DNA of 64,000 bases. Source: Celeribacter naphthalenivorans (GTDB lineage Bacteria > Pseudomonadota > Alphaproteobacteria > Rhodobacterales > Rhodobacteraceae). Under the pieces are notes generated by a model. That model did not search any database, was not told where the DNA came from, and saw nothing but the letters and a program-made list of their open reading frames with translations. Each line of letters starts with the position of its first letter. Position 1 is the first letter of the stretch. The stretch is taken from the NCBI RefSeq assembly GCF_020524585.1, contig NZ_JAIVLK010000003.1:372001-436000 (forward strand). The letters are read 5' to 3'. Below, one piece after another: positions 55,281 to 62,785 of the stretch. A program made the position numbers and the translations under genes.

Positions 55281-56348
55281 ATGCAAAGCGTAAGACTTCT
55301 TTCCGGCATCGGGGACAAGGGCCCCGCTTGCATGCAACTCACTATCGATGACCGCATCTGGCTTTTGGATTGCGGGTTCGGCCCCGAGGCCAATGCGCAT
55401 TTCAATCCGGAGTGGCTCAAGGGCGCCGAGGCCGTGTTCATCACCCATGACCATATCGACCATATCGGGGGGGCGTCCTATGCGGTGGAGGCGGGTTTGC
55501 CGATTTATGCGACGGCACAGACCGCCAAGTCCCTGCCGCCCGCCGCCAAGGTGCATCTGCTGCCCGAACAAGGTGACAGCCACATCCATGGCGTCAAGCT
55601 TACCACCGGGCGCAACGGTCATGCGATGGGCGGGGTTTGGATGCATTTCGATCTGGGCGAGGGTCTGTTCTATTCCGGCGATTGGTCAGAGGAATCGGAT
55701 TGGTTCCCGCTCGATCTGCCGCCGCCTGCCGCGACGGCCATTTTGGATTGCTCCTATCACCTCGACGATGTGCCTCAATCCGAGCGTTTCGCGGCGTTGG
55801 ATGCTTTGCTTGATGGGCTGCATGGCCAAGTGCTTTTGCCTGTGCCGCCATCCGGACGCGCCGGTGAAATGGCGCTCCATTTGATCCGGCGCTACGGCAT
55901 GGAAAGTGTCATGCTCGACCCGGAGTGTCAGTCCGCTTTACGTGCCGCGCTGGCCAGTCAGACCCTGAGCCCGGAGGTGCAAGAGATCGCGCCGCTTCTG
56001 AACCGTGGCCCGATGGAACAGGCGCGGTTTCTCATTTGCGACACGCCGAATGCAGATGGAGGTGCGGCTTGGGGCTATGTGCGGGCGTGGAATGAAAGCG
56101 GGCGTTTGGGTCGTGACGCGCATGTCGTTTTCACCGGTCATATGACCGCCCATGCCCGAGGAATTTGCGCGGTGCCCGGCGGGTATTTCCAGCGCTGGAA
56201 CGTGCATCCGCCGCTGCGCGATCAGATCAAAATGCTTGACCGATTGGGTGCAAAACGCTTTGCGCCGGCCTTTTGTACCCAGCCAGAGGACTATCTGGTC
56301 GAGAAACTTGGCGTGGAGATTTTCCTCCACGATCCGGTGCGGCTATGA
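55281..56348 (+). CDS. Metallo-beta-lactamase-fold hydrolase, beta-CASP-like
   Basis: A 355-residue MBL-fold protein. Metal motifs: ITHDHIDHIGG (H-x-H-x-D-H), HAMGG and FYSGDWSEES. The second half resembles the beta-CASP nuclease arrangement: AILDCSYHLDD, LPVPPSGRAGEMALHLIRR, VVFTGHMTAHARG and WNVHPPLRDQIKMLDRLGA. Beta-CASP enzymes mostly cut RNA or DNA. No signal peptide, so it acts in the cytoplasm. It starts directly after the ATPase stop and overlaps the next gene as ATGA. Function in the operon is inferred: phosphodiester hydrolysis. Confidence 0.82.
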   Translation: MQSVRLLSGIGDKGPACMQLTIDDRIWLLDCGFGPEANAHFNPEWLKGAEAVFITHDHIDHIGGASYAVEAGLPIYATAQTAKSLPPAAKVHLLPEQGDSHIHGVKLTTGRNGHAMGGVWMHFDLGEGLFYSGDWSEESDWFPLDLPPPAATAILDCSYHLDDVPQSERFAALDALLDGLHGQVLLPVPPSGRAGEMALHLIRRYGMESVMLDPECQSALRAALASQTLSPEVQEIAPLLNRGPMEQARFLICDTPNADGGAAWGYVRAWNESGRLGRDAHVVFTGHMTAHARGICAVPGGYFQRWNVHPPLRDQIKMLDRLGAKRFAPAFCTQPEDYLVEKLGVEIFLHDPVRL

Positions 56349-56884
56349 ATGGTCTGCCTGTCAGAAGTTTTTGCCTCATCCGTCATGGCGAGACCACGGC
56401 CAATGCCGATGAGATCATCGCCGGGCGCACGGATGTGTTGCTGACAGAACGGGGGCGAGATCAGGCGCGTGACCTGTCCAAACGCATGTGGCCGGAGCGC
56501 ATCGTACTCTACGCCAGTCCGATGTCGCGGGCGCGCGAGACCTGTGAATTGGCCTTTCCCAACCAGCCTTATGATCTGCATGATGGCTTGCGTGAGCGGG
56601 ATTGGGGTCTTTTTGAGGGGCGGCCCTTGAGCGAGCAGCCTGATCGCGAGGCCACGCCAGAAGAGGGCGAAAGCTGGTCCGATATGCTGTCGCGTGTGGC
56701 GCAGGCGATTGTCGAGATTTGTAACACAAGCGAGGACGCCTTGCCCGTTTTGGTCTGTCATTCCGGCGTCATCCGCGCCGCGCGGGTGCTTTGGACCACA
56801 GGGCATGTCGGCTCGCGCCCCCCAAATGCCACGCCGCTGATGTTCACGCGGTCGGGTCAAATTTTCAAGGAGACAGAGCTATGA
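56345..56884 (+). CDS. Histidine phosphatase family protein
   Basis: A 179-residue phosphatase with the catalytic RHGE motif (FCLIRHGETTANA, residues 9-21), the LTERGRDQA segment, and the second catalytic His in LVCHSGVIRAA (about 138-148). Family members remove phosphate from sugar phosphates, nucleotides or similar compounds. Start ATG 56345 overlaps the MBL stop; its own stop overlaps the HAD gene (ATGA). The coupling suggests action on the same substrate stream. Confidence 0.88.
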   Translation: MNGLPVRSFCLIRHGETTANADEIIAGRTDVLLTERGRDQARDLSKRMWPERIVLYASPMSRARETCELAFPNQPYDLHDGLRERDWGLFEGRPLSEQPDREATPEEGESWSDMLSRVAQAIVEICNTSEDALPVLVCHSGVIRAARVLWTTGHVGSRPPNATPLMFTRSGQIFKETEL

Positions 56885-57342
56885 CGAACTTCGGCAAACC
56901 CTGTGTGGTTTTCGATGTGGATGGGACTTTGGCGGAGTTCGATGCCGGGAAACTCGGGCATCTCGTGCATGGGATTGAAAAGCAATGGGATGAGTTTCAT
57001 CACGCCATGGCTGACGCGCCCTTGATTGCGCCTGTCGCCAAGCTGTTGCGCCGGTTGAAAGACAGCGGCGAGACCATCGTGATCTGTTCCGGTCGACCGG
57101 CGGGCTGGGCCGTGCATACGATGGCCTGGCTGCGTAAACATGACCTGCCGTTTGATGGCATCTATCTGCGGGCCGAGGATCAGGACGCGGCCAGTGATCC
57201 GGAGGTCAAGCGCCGGGCTCTGGCGGAGATGAAAGCCGATGGTTTGGCCCCCTGGCTCGTCATTGATGACCGCAGTTCCGTGGTGGAGGCCTGGCGCGCA
57301 GAGGGTCTTGTCTGTCTACAATGCGCGCCGGGCGATTTTTAA
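56881..57342 (+). CDS. HAD phosphatase resembling the PNKP 3'-phosphatase domain
   Basis: A 153-residue stand-alone HAD protein. Motif I is VFDVDGTLA (nucleophile Asp and Asp+2), motif II ICSGRPAGW, and motif IV LVIDDRSSVVEAWR with two Asp. The end ..GLVCLQCAPGDF closely follows the C-terminal pattern of the phosphatase domain of T4 polynucleotide kinase/phosphatase (IDDR..VVE.WR..G..C.Q.A.GDF). It lacks a kinase domain. It is last in the DeoR-linked operon and ends 3 bases before the convergent tenA. Confidence 0.85.
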   Translation: MTNFGKPCVVFDVDGTLAEFDAGKLGHLVHGIEKQWDEFHHAMADAPLIAPVAKLLRRLKDSGETIVICSGRPAGWAVHTMAWLRKHDLPFDGIYLRAEDQDAASDPEVKRRALAEMKADGLAPWLVIDDRSSVVEAWRAEGLVCLQCAPGDF

Positions 57343-57345
57343 GGT

Positions 57346-58026
57346 TTAAGCCGGATTAGACTCTATTTTCTTCCAGCCTTCGCCATTGTAGGCACTGTCC
57401 CAAAAGCGCCATTCATGCCAGCAGCTGCGCTTGAACGCATGATGCATCCGGGCGCGTGTCTCGGAACTCGCCCCGGCTGCAACGCGGTCGGTCAGCGCCA
57501 ACATGCGCGTGACGCTCTCGTCGAAGGCCTCGCCGGAATAGGTGGCGATCCACTCGGCATAGGGGTTCTCTGGGCGGCTGGTTTCAGCGATTTCCTTGCC
57601 GACATCGCGGTAAATCCAGAAGCAGGGCAAAAGCGCCGCCACGGCTTCGGGGAATTCCCCGATCGCGGCGGTGCGCAACAGGAAAGACACGTAGTGATCG
57701 CAGGCGGCTGAGACATCTGTTGCTTCAAAGCTGGCGGTCGTGATGCCGAAAAGGCCCATGTAATGGCCGTGCAACCCACGTTCGACGGCGATGGCCCCTG
57801 CGGCGGATCCGGCAAGTTGTGCCACGGCCTGTGCATCGGGGGCTTTGGCGGCGGCAAGGGACAGGGCGCGGGCGAAGCCTTCGAGGTAATGGGCGTCCTG
57901 AATGATGTAGCCTTGGAAGGTTTCCGACGGCAAACTGCCCGACGCCAATTCGCGGTTGAACGCCATGGCGTGGATTTGATCGCGCAGGGTTTGGGTCTCT
58001 TGCGCCAGCTCTTGGGTGAAAGTCAT
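57346..58026 (-). CDS. tenA: TenA-family aminopyrimidine aminohydrolase (thiaminase II)
   Basis: A 226-residue all-helical TenA protein that hydrolyses thiamine breakdown products to HMP. It has the active-site Cys in LLPCFWIYRDVG (about 133-144) and the aromatic/Glu residues of QDAHYLEGFARAL (about 43-55) and HHAFKRSCWHEWRFWDSAY near the C-terminus. The Cys marks the classical TenA_C group. Start overlaps the thiD stop (ATGA). Last gene of the riboswitch-controlled thiamine salvage operon. Confidence 0.94.
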   Translation of the reverse strand: MTFTQELAQETQTLRDQIHAMAFNRELASGSLPSETFQGYIIQDAHYLEGFARALSLAAAKAPDAQAVAQLAGSAAGAIAVERGLHGHYMGLFGITTASFEATDVSAACDHYVSFLLRTAAIGEFPEAVAALLPCFWIYRDVGKEIAETSRPENPYAEWIATYSGEAFDESVTRMLALTDRVAAGASSETRARMHHAFKRSCWHEWRFWDSAYNGEGWKKIESNPA

Positions 58027-58826
58027 GTTTGACGTCCTTGTAGGGAATAGAAGTGATGCACCGGGCCATGGCCCGCGCCGACAGACAGCTCGTCCGCGTG
58101 GGTAATGGCGGCTGTGATGTAGGATTTGGCACGTTTCGCGGCCTCAGGCAGACTCAGCCCGGCGCCAAGCCACGTGGCCAGCGCAGAGGCATAGGTGCAG
58201 CCGGTGCCATGGGTGTTTTTCGTCGCGATCCGCGTGCTTTCGAGCCAGGTTTCTCCGGCGTCCGTGACGAGCAGATCGGGGCTTTCAGCACCGCTCAAAT
58301 GTCCGCCTTTGAGCAAAACCGCCTTTGGACCAAGCGCGCGCAGGGCCTGAGCCTGTTCCCGCATGTCGTCCACAGTCTTGGCCTCGGAACAGTCGAGAAG
58401 ATCGGCGGCCTCGGGGAGGTTCGGGGTGATCACAAAGACCTGCGGAAGAAAATCGCGCAGGGCTGAGACGGCGCTCTGTTGCAACAACCGATCCCCGCCT
58501 TTCGCAACCATCACCGGGTCGAGCACCACGGGGCAGTCGATATCAGAGATGGCACCTGCCACGGTTTGCGTGATCGCGGCATCGCCCAGCATGCCGATCT
58601 TGATCGCATCAATGCGAATGTCGTCGCGAATGGCTTTGATCTGTGCTGCGATAAAGTCGGTGGGGCAAAGCTGGACGCCGGTCACACCACGGGTGTTTTG
58701 CGCGGTGAGCGCGGTGATGACGGACATCGCATAGCCGCCATTGGCGGAAATCGATTTGATGTCGGCCTGAATGCCAGCGCCGCCGGAGCAATCGGAGCCA
58801 GCGATGGTGAGAATATTCGGGATCAT
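58023..58826 (-). CDS. thiD: HMP kinase/HMP-phosphate kinase
   Basis: A 267-residue ribokinase-fold enzyme that phosphorylates HMP twice to HMP-PP. Motifs: TIAGSDCSGGAGIQADIKS at the N-terminus, VLDPVMVAKGGDRLL (about 105-120) and the catalytic region THGTGCTYASALATWLGAG (about 208-226). I chose ATG 58826, overlapping the thiE stop as ATGA; a start four codons earlier is possible. Together with ThiM and ThiE it makes thiamine phosphate from salvaged precursors. Confidence 0.96.
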   Translation of the reverse strand: MIPNILTIAGSDCSGGAGIQADIKSISANGGYAMSVITALTAQNTRGVTGVQLCPTDFIAAQIKAIRDDIRIDAIKIGMLGDAAITQTVAGAISDIDCPVVLDPVMVAKGGDRLLQQSAVSALRDFLPQVFVITPNLPEAADLLDCSEAKTVDDMREQAQALRALGPKAVLLKGGHLSGAESPDLLVTDAGETWLESTRIATKNTHGTGCTYASALATWLGAGLSLPEAAKRAKSYITAAITHADELSVGAGHGPVHHFYSLQGRQT

Positions 58827-59446
58827 GCGTCCCTCCATGCGTTGAGGAGATCGCGGCTTGCGGCCTCCATGTTGTCGGCTCGCGAGATGGCGGAAATCAC
58901 CGCCAATCCCGCGCCGCCGGAGTGTTTGATCGCTGCGGCGTCGTGATGGGTCACGCCGCCGATGGCGAGACAGGGCAGCGACGTTAGCGATACAATGCCA
59001 GCGAACCCATCGAGGCCGATGGGGGCGGCGTGATCGGGTTTCGATCCGGTCGCCCGGATCGGACCAACGCCGAGGTAGTCGACACCGGGGGGAATGGCCG
59101 CGAGCTGATCCTTGGTTTCGACCGAGAGGCCGAGGATCATGTCCGGGCCGATCCGACGCCGGATGTCGGCGGGGTTTCCGTCACTTTGACCGACGTGCAG
59201 AACCGGCGCTTTGACGGCGAGGGCCACCTCCACGCGATCATTGATCACGAGCTTGGCGCCAAGCGGCTCCAAGGCGGTCATCAAGGTCCGGGCGAGATCG
59301 GCAAACTCTGCGTCTGGCAAGGTCTTATGTCGCAGTTGCACCCATCCGGCGCCCCCTTTGGCGGCGGCGATGCTTTGGTCGATCATCGCCTCGGGCGTGG
59401 CCGGTTCGGTGATGAAACAGAGCTTCGGTATATCGAGAGCGCTCAT
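58823..59446 (-). CDS. thiE: Thiamine-phosphate synthase
   Basis: A 207-residue TIM-barrel enzyme that joins HMP-PP and thiazole phosphate. Features are AKGGAGWVQLRHKTLPDAEF near residue 30, LVINDRVEVALAVKAPVLHVGQSD (about 65-90) and YLGVGPIRATGSKPDHAAPIG (about 124-144) with the pyrophosphate-binding loop. ATG 59446 overlaps the thiM stop. The second gene of the operon. Confidence 0.95.
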   Translation of the reverse strand: MSALDIPKLCFITEPATPEAMIDQSIAAAKGGAGWVQLRHKTLPDAEFADLARTLMTALEPLGAKLVINDRVEVALAVKAPVLHVGQSDGNPADIRRRIGPDMILGLSVETKDQLAAIPPGVDYLGVGPIRATGSKPDHAAPIGLDGFAGIVSLTSLPCLAIGGVTHHDAAAIKHSGGAGLAVISAISRADNMEAASRDLLNAWRDA

Positions 59447-60234
59447 GACAGGGTGATCCTTGCGCCGTCGTTGGGCGCCTCGGGGCTCATGCCATAAAGC
59501 GCGTCGATGAAGGCGGTTTGGAAAGAGGCGGGGCCTTTGGCGTCACGGCCTGCCATCTCTCCGGCCAGCGCATAATAGGCGAGGGCGGCGACAGTGGCCT
59601 CGAACGGATCTTGGTCAACCAGAAAGGCGGCGACGATCCCGGTCAAGGAGCATCCCAGAACGGTGACGCGGGGCATCATCGGGTGGCCATTGGCAATTTC
59701 CGCGATGCGCGCACCATCGGTGACGATATCAACCGGCCCCGTGACCGCAACAACCGCACCGGTTTGGCGGGCCAGATCGCGGGCGGCGTCCTTGGCGGCC
59801 TCGACACTATCGGCGGCATCGGCGCCTTTGCCCGCTGTTTGCATCCCCGCCAGCGCCAGAATCTCAGAGGCATTGCCGCGAATGACCGTGGGTTTGCAGG
59901 CCAAAAGACGCACGCCAAGGTCGCGACGATAGCCGGTCGCACCAACGGCGACAGGATCAAAGACCCAAGGCTTCCCCAGCCGATGCGCGGTGCGCGCGGT
60001 TTCCACCATCGCCTCGGCCCAGGCGGGGGAGGGGGTGCCGATGTTGATCGTCAGGGCCTGTGCGAGGGCGGTGAATTCGGCGGCTTCCTCGCGCGCATGG
60101 ACCATGGCGGGAGAGGCGCCTGCGGCCAGCATGATATTGGCCATGACATTCATGGCGACGTAATTGGTGATGTTTTGCACCAAGGGCGCGGTTGCGCGCA
60201 TTTTGGCAAGGCTTTGACCCGGTTGGTCCATCAT
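59443..60234 (-). CDS. thiM: Hydroxyethylthiazole kinase
   Basis: A 263-residue ribokinase-like trimeric kinase that phosphorylates hydroxyethylthiazole for thiamine salvage. It has PLVQNITNYVAMNVMANIMLAAGASPAM (about 22-48), PWVFDPVAVGATGYR (about 90-105) and the catalytic-site segment VTVLGCSLTGIVAAFL (about 193-208). I chose ATG 60234, spaced from GGAGGAG; ATG 60231 and 60246 are alternatives. First gene after the TPP riboswitch. Confidence 0.95.
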   Translation of the reverse strand: MMDQPGQSLAKMRATAPLVQNITNYVAMNVMANIMLAAGASPAMVHAREEAAEFTALAQALTINIGTPSPAWAEAMVETARTAHRLGKPWVFDPVAVGATGYRRDLGVRLLACKPTVIRGNASEILALAGMQTAGKGADAADSVEAAKDAARDLARQTGAVVAVTGPVDIVTDGARIAEIANGHPMMPRVTVLGCSLTGIVAAFLVDQDPFEATVAALAYYALAGEMAGRDAKGPASFQTAFIDALYGMSPEAPNDGARITLS

Positions 60235-60299
60235 GATCTCCTCCATCGCTGGCGGGGAGATCGAAAGAGACGGCGGGTTTGGCGCTGGTGTCTCTCACG

Positions 60300-60375
60300 C
60301 GCCTCCCTCCGCCGGCATTACCCGGTTCAGGTTCTAAGGGTTCGTCTCAGCCCGGGTGTCCCCGAGCGCCCCTGT
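60300..60375 (-). promoter_or_regulatory. TPP (THI-box) riboswitch
   Basis: On the minus strand the conserved THI core is read: CGGGGACACCCGGGCTGAGA, then ACCCTTAGAACCTGAACCGG, then GTAATGCCGGCGGAGGGAG. It lies 65 bases before thiM and should turn the thiM-thiE-thiD-tenA operon off when thiamine diphosphate is bound, most likely by hiding the thiM ribosome-binding site (no terminator hairpin was seen between it and thiM). Confidence 0.94.
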
Positions 60376-60496
60376 CGCTCACTCCGTGAGTGCTCGCATT
60401 CTTGGGCGGAGACGTCAAGTGGAGAGGTCGCGGGCCTGAAAAAGACCCGCCGAACGCGGAGGGTTCGACGCGCGGGCATGTGGCGGGCTTTTGGTC

Positions 60497-61018
60497 TCAG
60501 CCGACAATCAACTGTTTGAGCTTCAACGCCTCATATTCCAGCGCGGTCAGGCGGTAATTCACCACATCGCCGATGGAAATCAGCCCGATCAGAGCCTCTC
60601 CCTCCATCACCGGAAGATGACGAAACCGCCCGTCGGTCATGCGGCGCAACACGGTGACGAGTGTTTCGTCCATCGTGGTCGTTTTTAGCTCTGTCGTCAT
60701 CAGCGCATCGACGGTTTTGGGCAGGGTTTGCCCCGGTGTCTGCGCCAATTGCCGCACGATGTCGCGTTCGGACAGAATGCCGCAAAGCGCGCCTTGGGCG
60801 TCTTTGACCAGAACGACACCGATGCGATTTTCACTCATGATCTCAACGGCATGTTGCACGGTGTCCTGAGGGCGAATGGCGATGATGTCGCCGCCTTTGG
60901 TCGCCAAAACATCGCCGACGGTCGCCTGCGCTGCGGACATGTTGGTCTCGATGGTTTGGCTATGGCTGTGCTCGTCTGCCATGGCGCCTCGGGTCTTTGG
61001 GGTATAAGAAGCTGGCAT
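60497..61018 (-). CDS. CBS-domain protein
   Basis: A 173-residue soluble protein made of two CBS domains (about 40-95 and 103-160: TVQHAVEIMSENRIGVVLV.., GILSERDIVRQLA, and the paired GRFRHLPVMEGEALIGLISIGDVVN). CBS pairs bind adenine nucleotides such as AMP, ATP or NADH and act as energy sensors; the partner is unknown. I chose ATG 61018 because GGAGG lies 6-7 bases upstream; ATG 61024 would sit on the ribosome-binding site. Confidence 0.88.
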   Translation of the reverse strand: MPASYTPKTRGAMADEHSHSQTIETNMSAAQATVGDVLATKGGDIIAIRPQDTVQHAVEIMSENRIGVVLVKDAQGALCGILSERDIVRQLAQTPGQTLPKTVDALMTTELKTTTMDETLVTVLRRMTDGRFRHLPVMEGEALIGLISIGDVVNYRLTALEYEALKLKQLIVG

Positions 61019-61096
61019 GTTCATTCCTCCCTGAACTGTCTTTCAGGGTAGAGGAATTCGCGCTCAAGTAAACTTTTTCCGACCGGGAGACCCGTC

Positions 61097-61294
61097 TTGA
61101 TTGAAAACCTGACCGGATCGCCGCTGGCGCTTTCGCCTTTGATGGCCACGTCTTTGTTCGTGATCGCCTGTCTGGCGGGCTATCGCTATCGTTCCGTCTG
61201 GAAAGCCGAAGGGCCGCGGGGTCAGCTTTGGATTTTCGGGCTGATCGCGGCGGTGATTTTGCTGGTTCTGGGGCTGGTGCCGATTAAGGCGTAA
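61097..61294 (+). CDS. Small two-helix membrane protein
   Basis: A 65-residue predicted protein with two hydrophobic segments (about 15-28 and 45-62) joined by a basic loop (YRYRSVWKAEGPRGQ). The start is TTG 61097, preceded by GGGAGA. No family recognised. It lies between the divergent CBS gene and the convergent nqrM gene. Codon use agrees with the neighbours, so I keep it as a likely gene of unknown function. Confidence 0.55.
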   Translation: MIENLTGSPLALSPLMATSLFVIACLAGYRYRSVWKAEGPRGQLWIFGLIAAVILLVLGLVPIKA

Positions 61295-61313
61295 GAACCG
61301 AAAAAAAGACGCC

Positions 61314-61553
61314 TCAGGCGGCGTCTTCTTCCATCTCATCGAGCATTTTGCGCGCGCGCGGGCAGGCAAGGCGTTCGCGCAGCGGGCTGTTTGGGTCGAT
61401 CTCTTTCTTGCAGACCAGACAATGATCCGCGCCCTCGACCGCGTTCAAGCCGCCGCAGCTGCCTTTGATGGTGCGCCCGCTGAACATCACGCCAAGCGCC
61501 ATGCCAGCCATCACAATCAAAAGAAGCCCAAAGGCGAGGATGAACGTCGACAT
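61314..61553 (-). CDS. nqrM: Na+-NQR maturation protein NqrM
   Basis: A 79-residue membrane protein with one N-terminal segment (5-24) followed by a cysteine cluster: GSCGGLN, then CLVCKK and one more Cys near the end (LACPRARK). This is the DUF539/NqrM pattern, a factor needed to insert the iron centre between NqrD and NqrE. It lies 31 bases behind apbE and near nqrA, which confirms the assignment. Confidence 0.92.
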   Translation of the reverse strand: MSTFILAFGLLLIVMAGMALGVMFSGRTIKGSCGGLNAVEGADHCLVCKKEIDPNSPLRERLACPRARKMLDEMEEDAA

Positions 61554-61584
61554 GGATCGACCCCTGTTCGATTAATCCGTCAGA

Positions 61585-62616
61585 TCACGCGGTCAGCGCG
61601 GTGAACTTGTCCGAGGCATAGCTCACGCGGCCATGCTCGCCGTCTTTCACGACATGGTCAATGAACAGAACCGCGAGATCACGTTGATTTGCGATCTCGA
61701 GACCACGTTCGCGACCCAGAACCAAAAGTGCTGTGGCCCATGCATCCGCCAGCATCGCGTTCTCGGTCATCACGGTGACGGAGGCGGTGTTGTGGGTGAC
61801 CGGACGGCCGGTGGTGGCGTCGATGATGTGGGAATAGCGCTGGCCGTCCACTTCGAAGAAGTTGCGGTAATCGCCAGAGGTCGCCATGCCCATGTCGGAG
61901 ATGCCGACAACCTGTGCCACGCCGCGATCGAAGGCTTCGGGCGTCTCGATGCCGATCTGCCAGGCTTTGCCTTCCGGGTTACGACCCGCGGTGTAGAGAT
62001 CGCCGCCGATCTCGACCATGTAATCGGTGATGCCAAAGCTCTTGAGCGTGCGCGCGACCTGATCGACGCCGAAACCTTTGCCGATGGCGGAGAGGTACAC
62101 TTCTGCGCCGTCGTTCATCTTGGTGAGGGCACCGTTTTCCACTTTCAGCGAACGCGACTGACCGCTGCGCGCCATGGCGTCGGCGATTTGTGCGTCGCTG
62201 GGGGTGTCCATGCGGGTGCCATTCGCGCCAAAGCCCCAGAGATCGATGAGCGAGCCGACGGTCACGTCAAAACGACCCTCGGTGGCGTCATGCACATGAC
62301 CTGCGGCCAGCATCACATGTTCCAACTCGGGGGAGACGGTCAGCGTGTCGCCTGCGGAGGCAGCGTTGAAGCGGGAAATCTCAGAGGACGCATCCCAGTT
62401 CGACATCTGGGTGTTGACCTTGGCCAGCGCCAGATCGACGGCTTTCTGCACCTCGGCCTTGTTCACGTCTTTGGTGTGATCGACGGCGACGATGGAATAG
62501 CTGGTGCCCATCGTGAGACCGGTGAGTTCCAGAACGGACCACCCTTTCTTGCAGGCGGCCAGACAGATCGGCATGACCATGAAGCTACGGCGAGAAAGGA
62601 GGAAAGAGTCGGACAC
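61585..62616 (-). CDS. apbE: FAD:protein FMN transferase ApbE
   Basis: Attaches FMN covalently to Thr residues of NqrB and NqrC. The 343-residue product has an RR-containing signal (SRRSFMVM) leading into a lipobox (CLAAC), so it is probably a periplasmic lipoprotein. The ApbE domain contains TGLTMGTSYSIV near 33, EVYLSAIGKGFGVDQVA (about 171-187), MVEIGGDLYTAGRNPEG and the YSHIIDATTGRPV segment. The start is GTG 62616 with GGAG upstream. Divergent from nqrA. Confidence 0.94.
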   Translation of the reverse strand: MSDSFLLSRRSFMVMPICLAACKKGWSVLELTGLTMGTSYSIVAVDHTKDVNKAEVQKAVDLALAKVNTQMSNWDASSEISRFNAASAGDTLTVSPELEHVMLAAGHVHDATEGRFDVTVGSLIDLWGFGANGTRMDTPSDAQIADAMARSGQSRSLKVENGALTKMNDGAEVYLSAIGKGFGVDQVARTLKSFGITDYMVEIGGDLYTAGRNPEGKAWQIGIETPEAFDRGVAQVVGISDMGMATSGDYRNFFEVDGQRYSHIIDATTGRPVTHNTASVTVMTENAMLADAWATALLVLGRERGLEIANQRDLAVLFIDHVVKDGEHGRVSYASDKFTALTA

Positions 62617-62785
62617 GAGGCTGCTCCACTAAGCTGCGATGTTTCAATCTGCGATGTTCTGCATGCTTCTGCGGCAGAATGACATTGGGTTCAACACTAA
62701 AGTAAAAGAACTGCCCTCGGAAGCCTTCCAAACCGTGGCTCATTATCGCATAAGGTAGCCGGAAAATGGACAGGGCTTAAAAGAC
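62617..62785. promoter_or_regulatory. Divergent apbE/nqrA intergenic region
   Basis: 169 bases that must carry the promoters of apbE-nqrM (minus) and nqrA (plus). I see no strong matched -35/-10 pair or clear operator. Open frames here are short and without family character. Confidence 0.5.
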
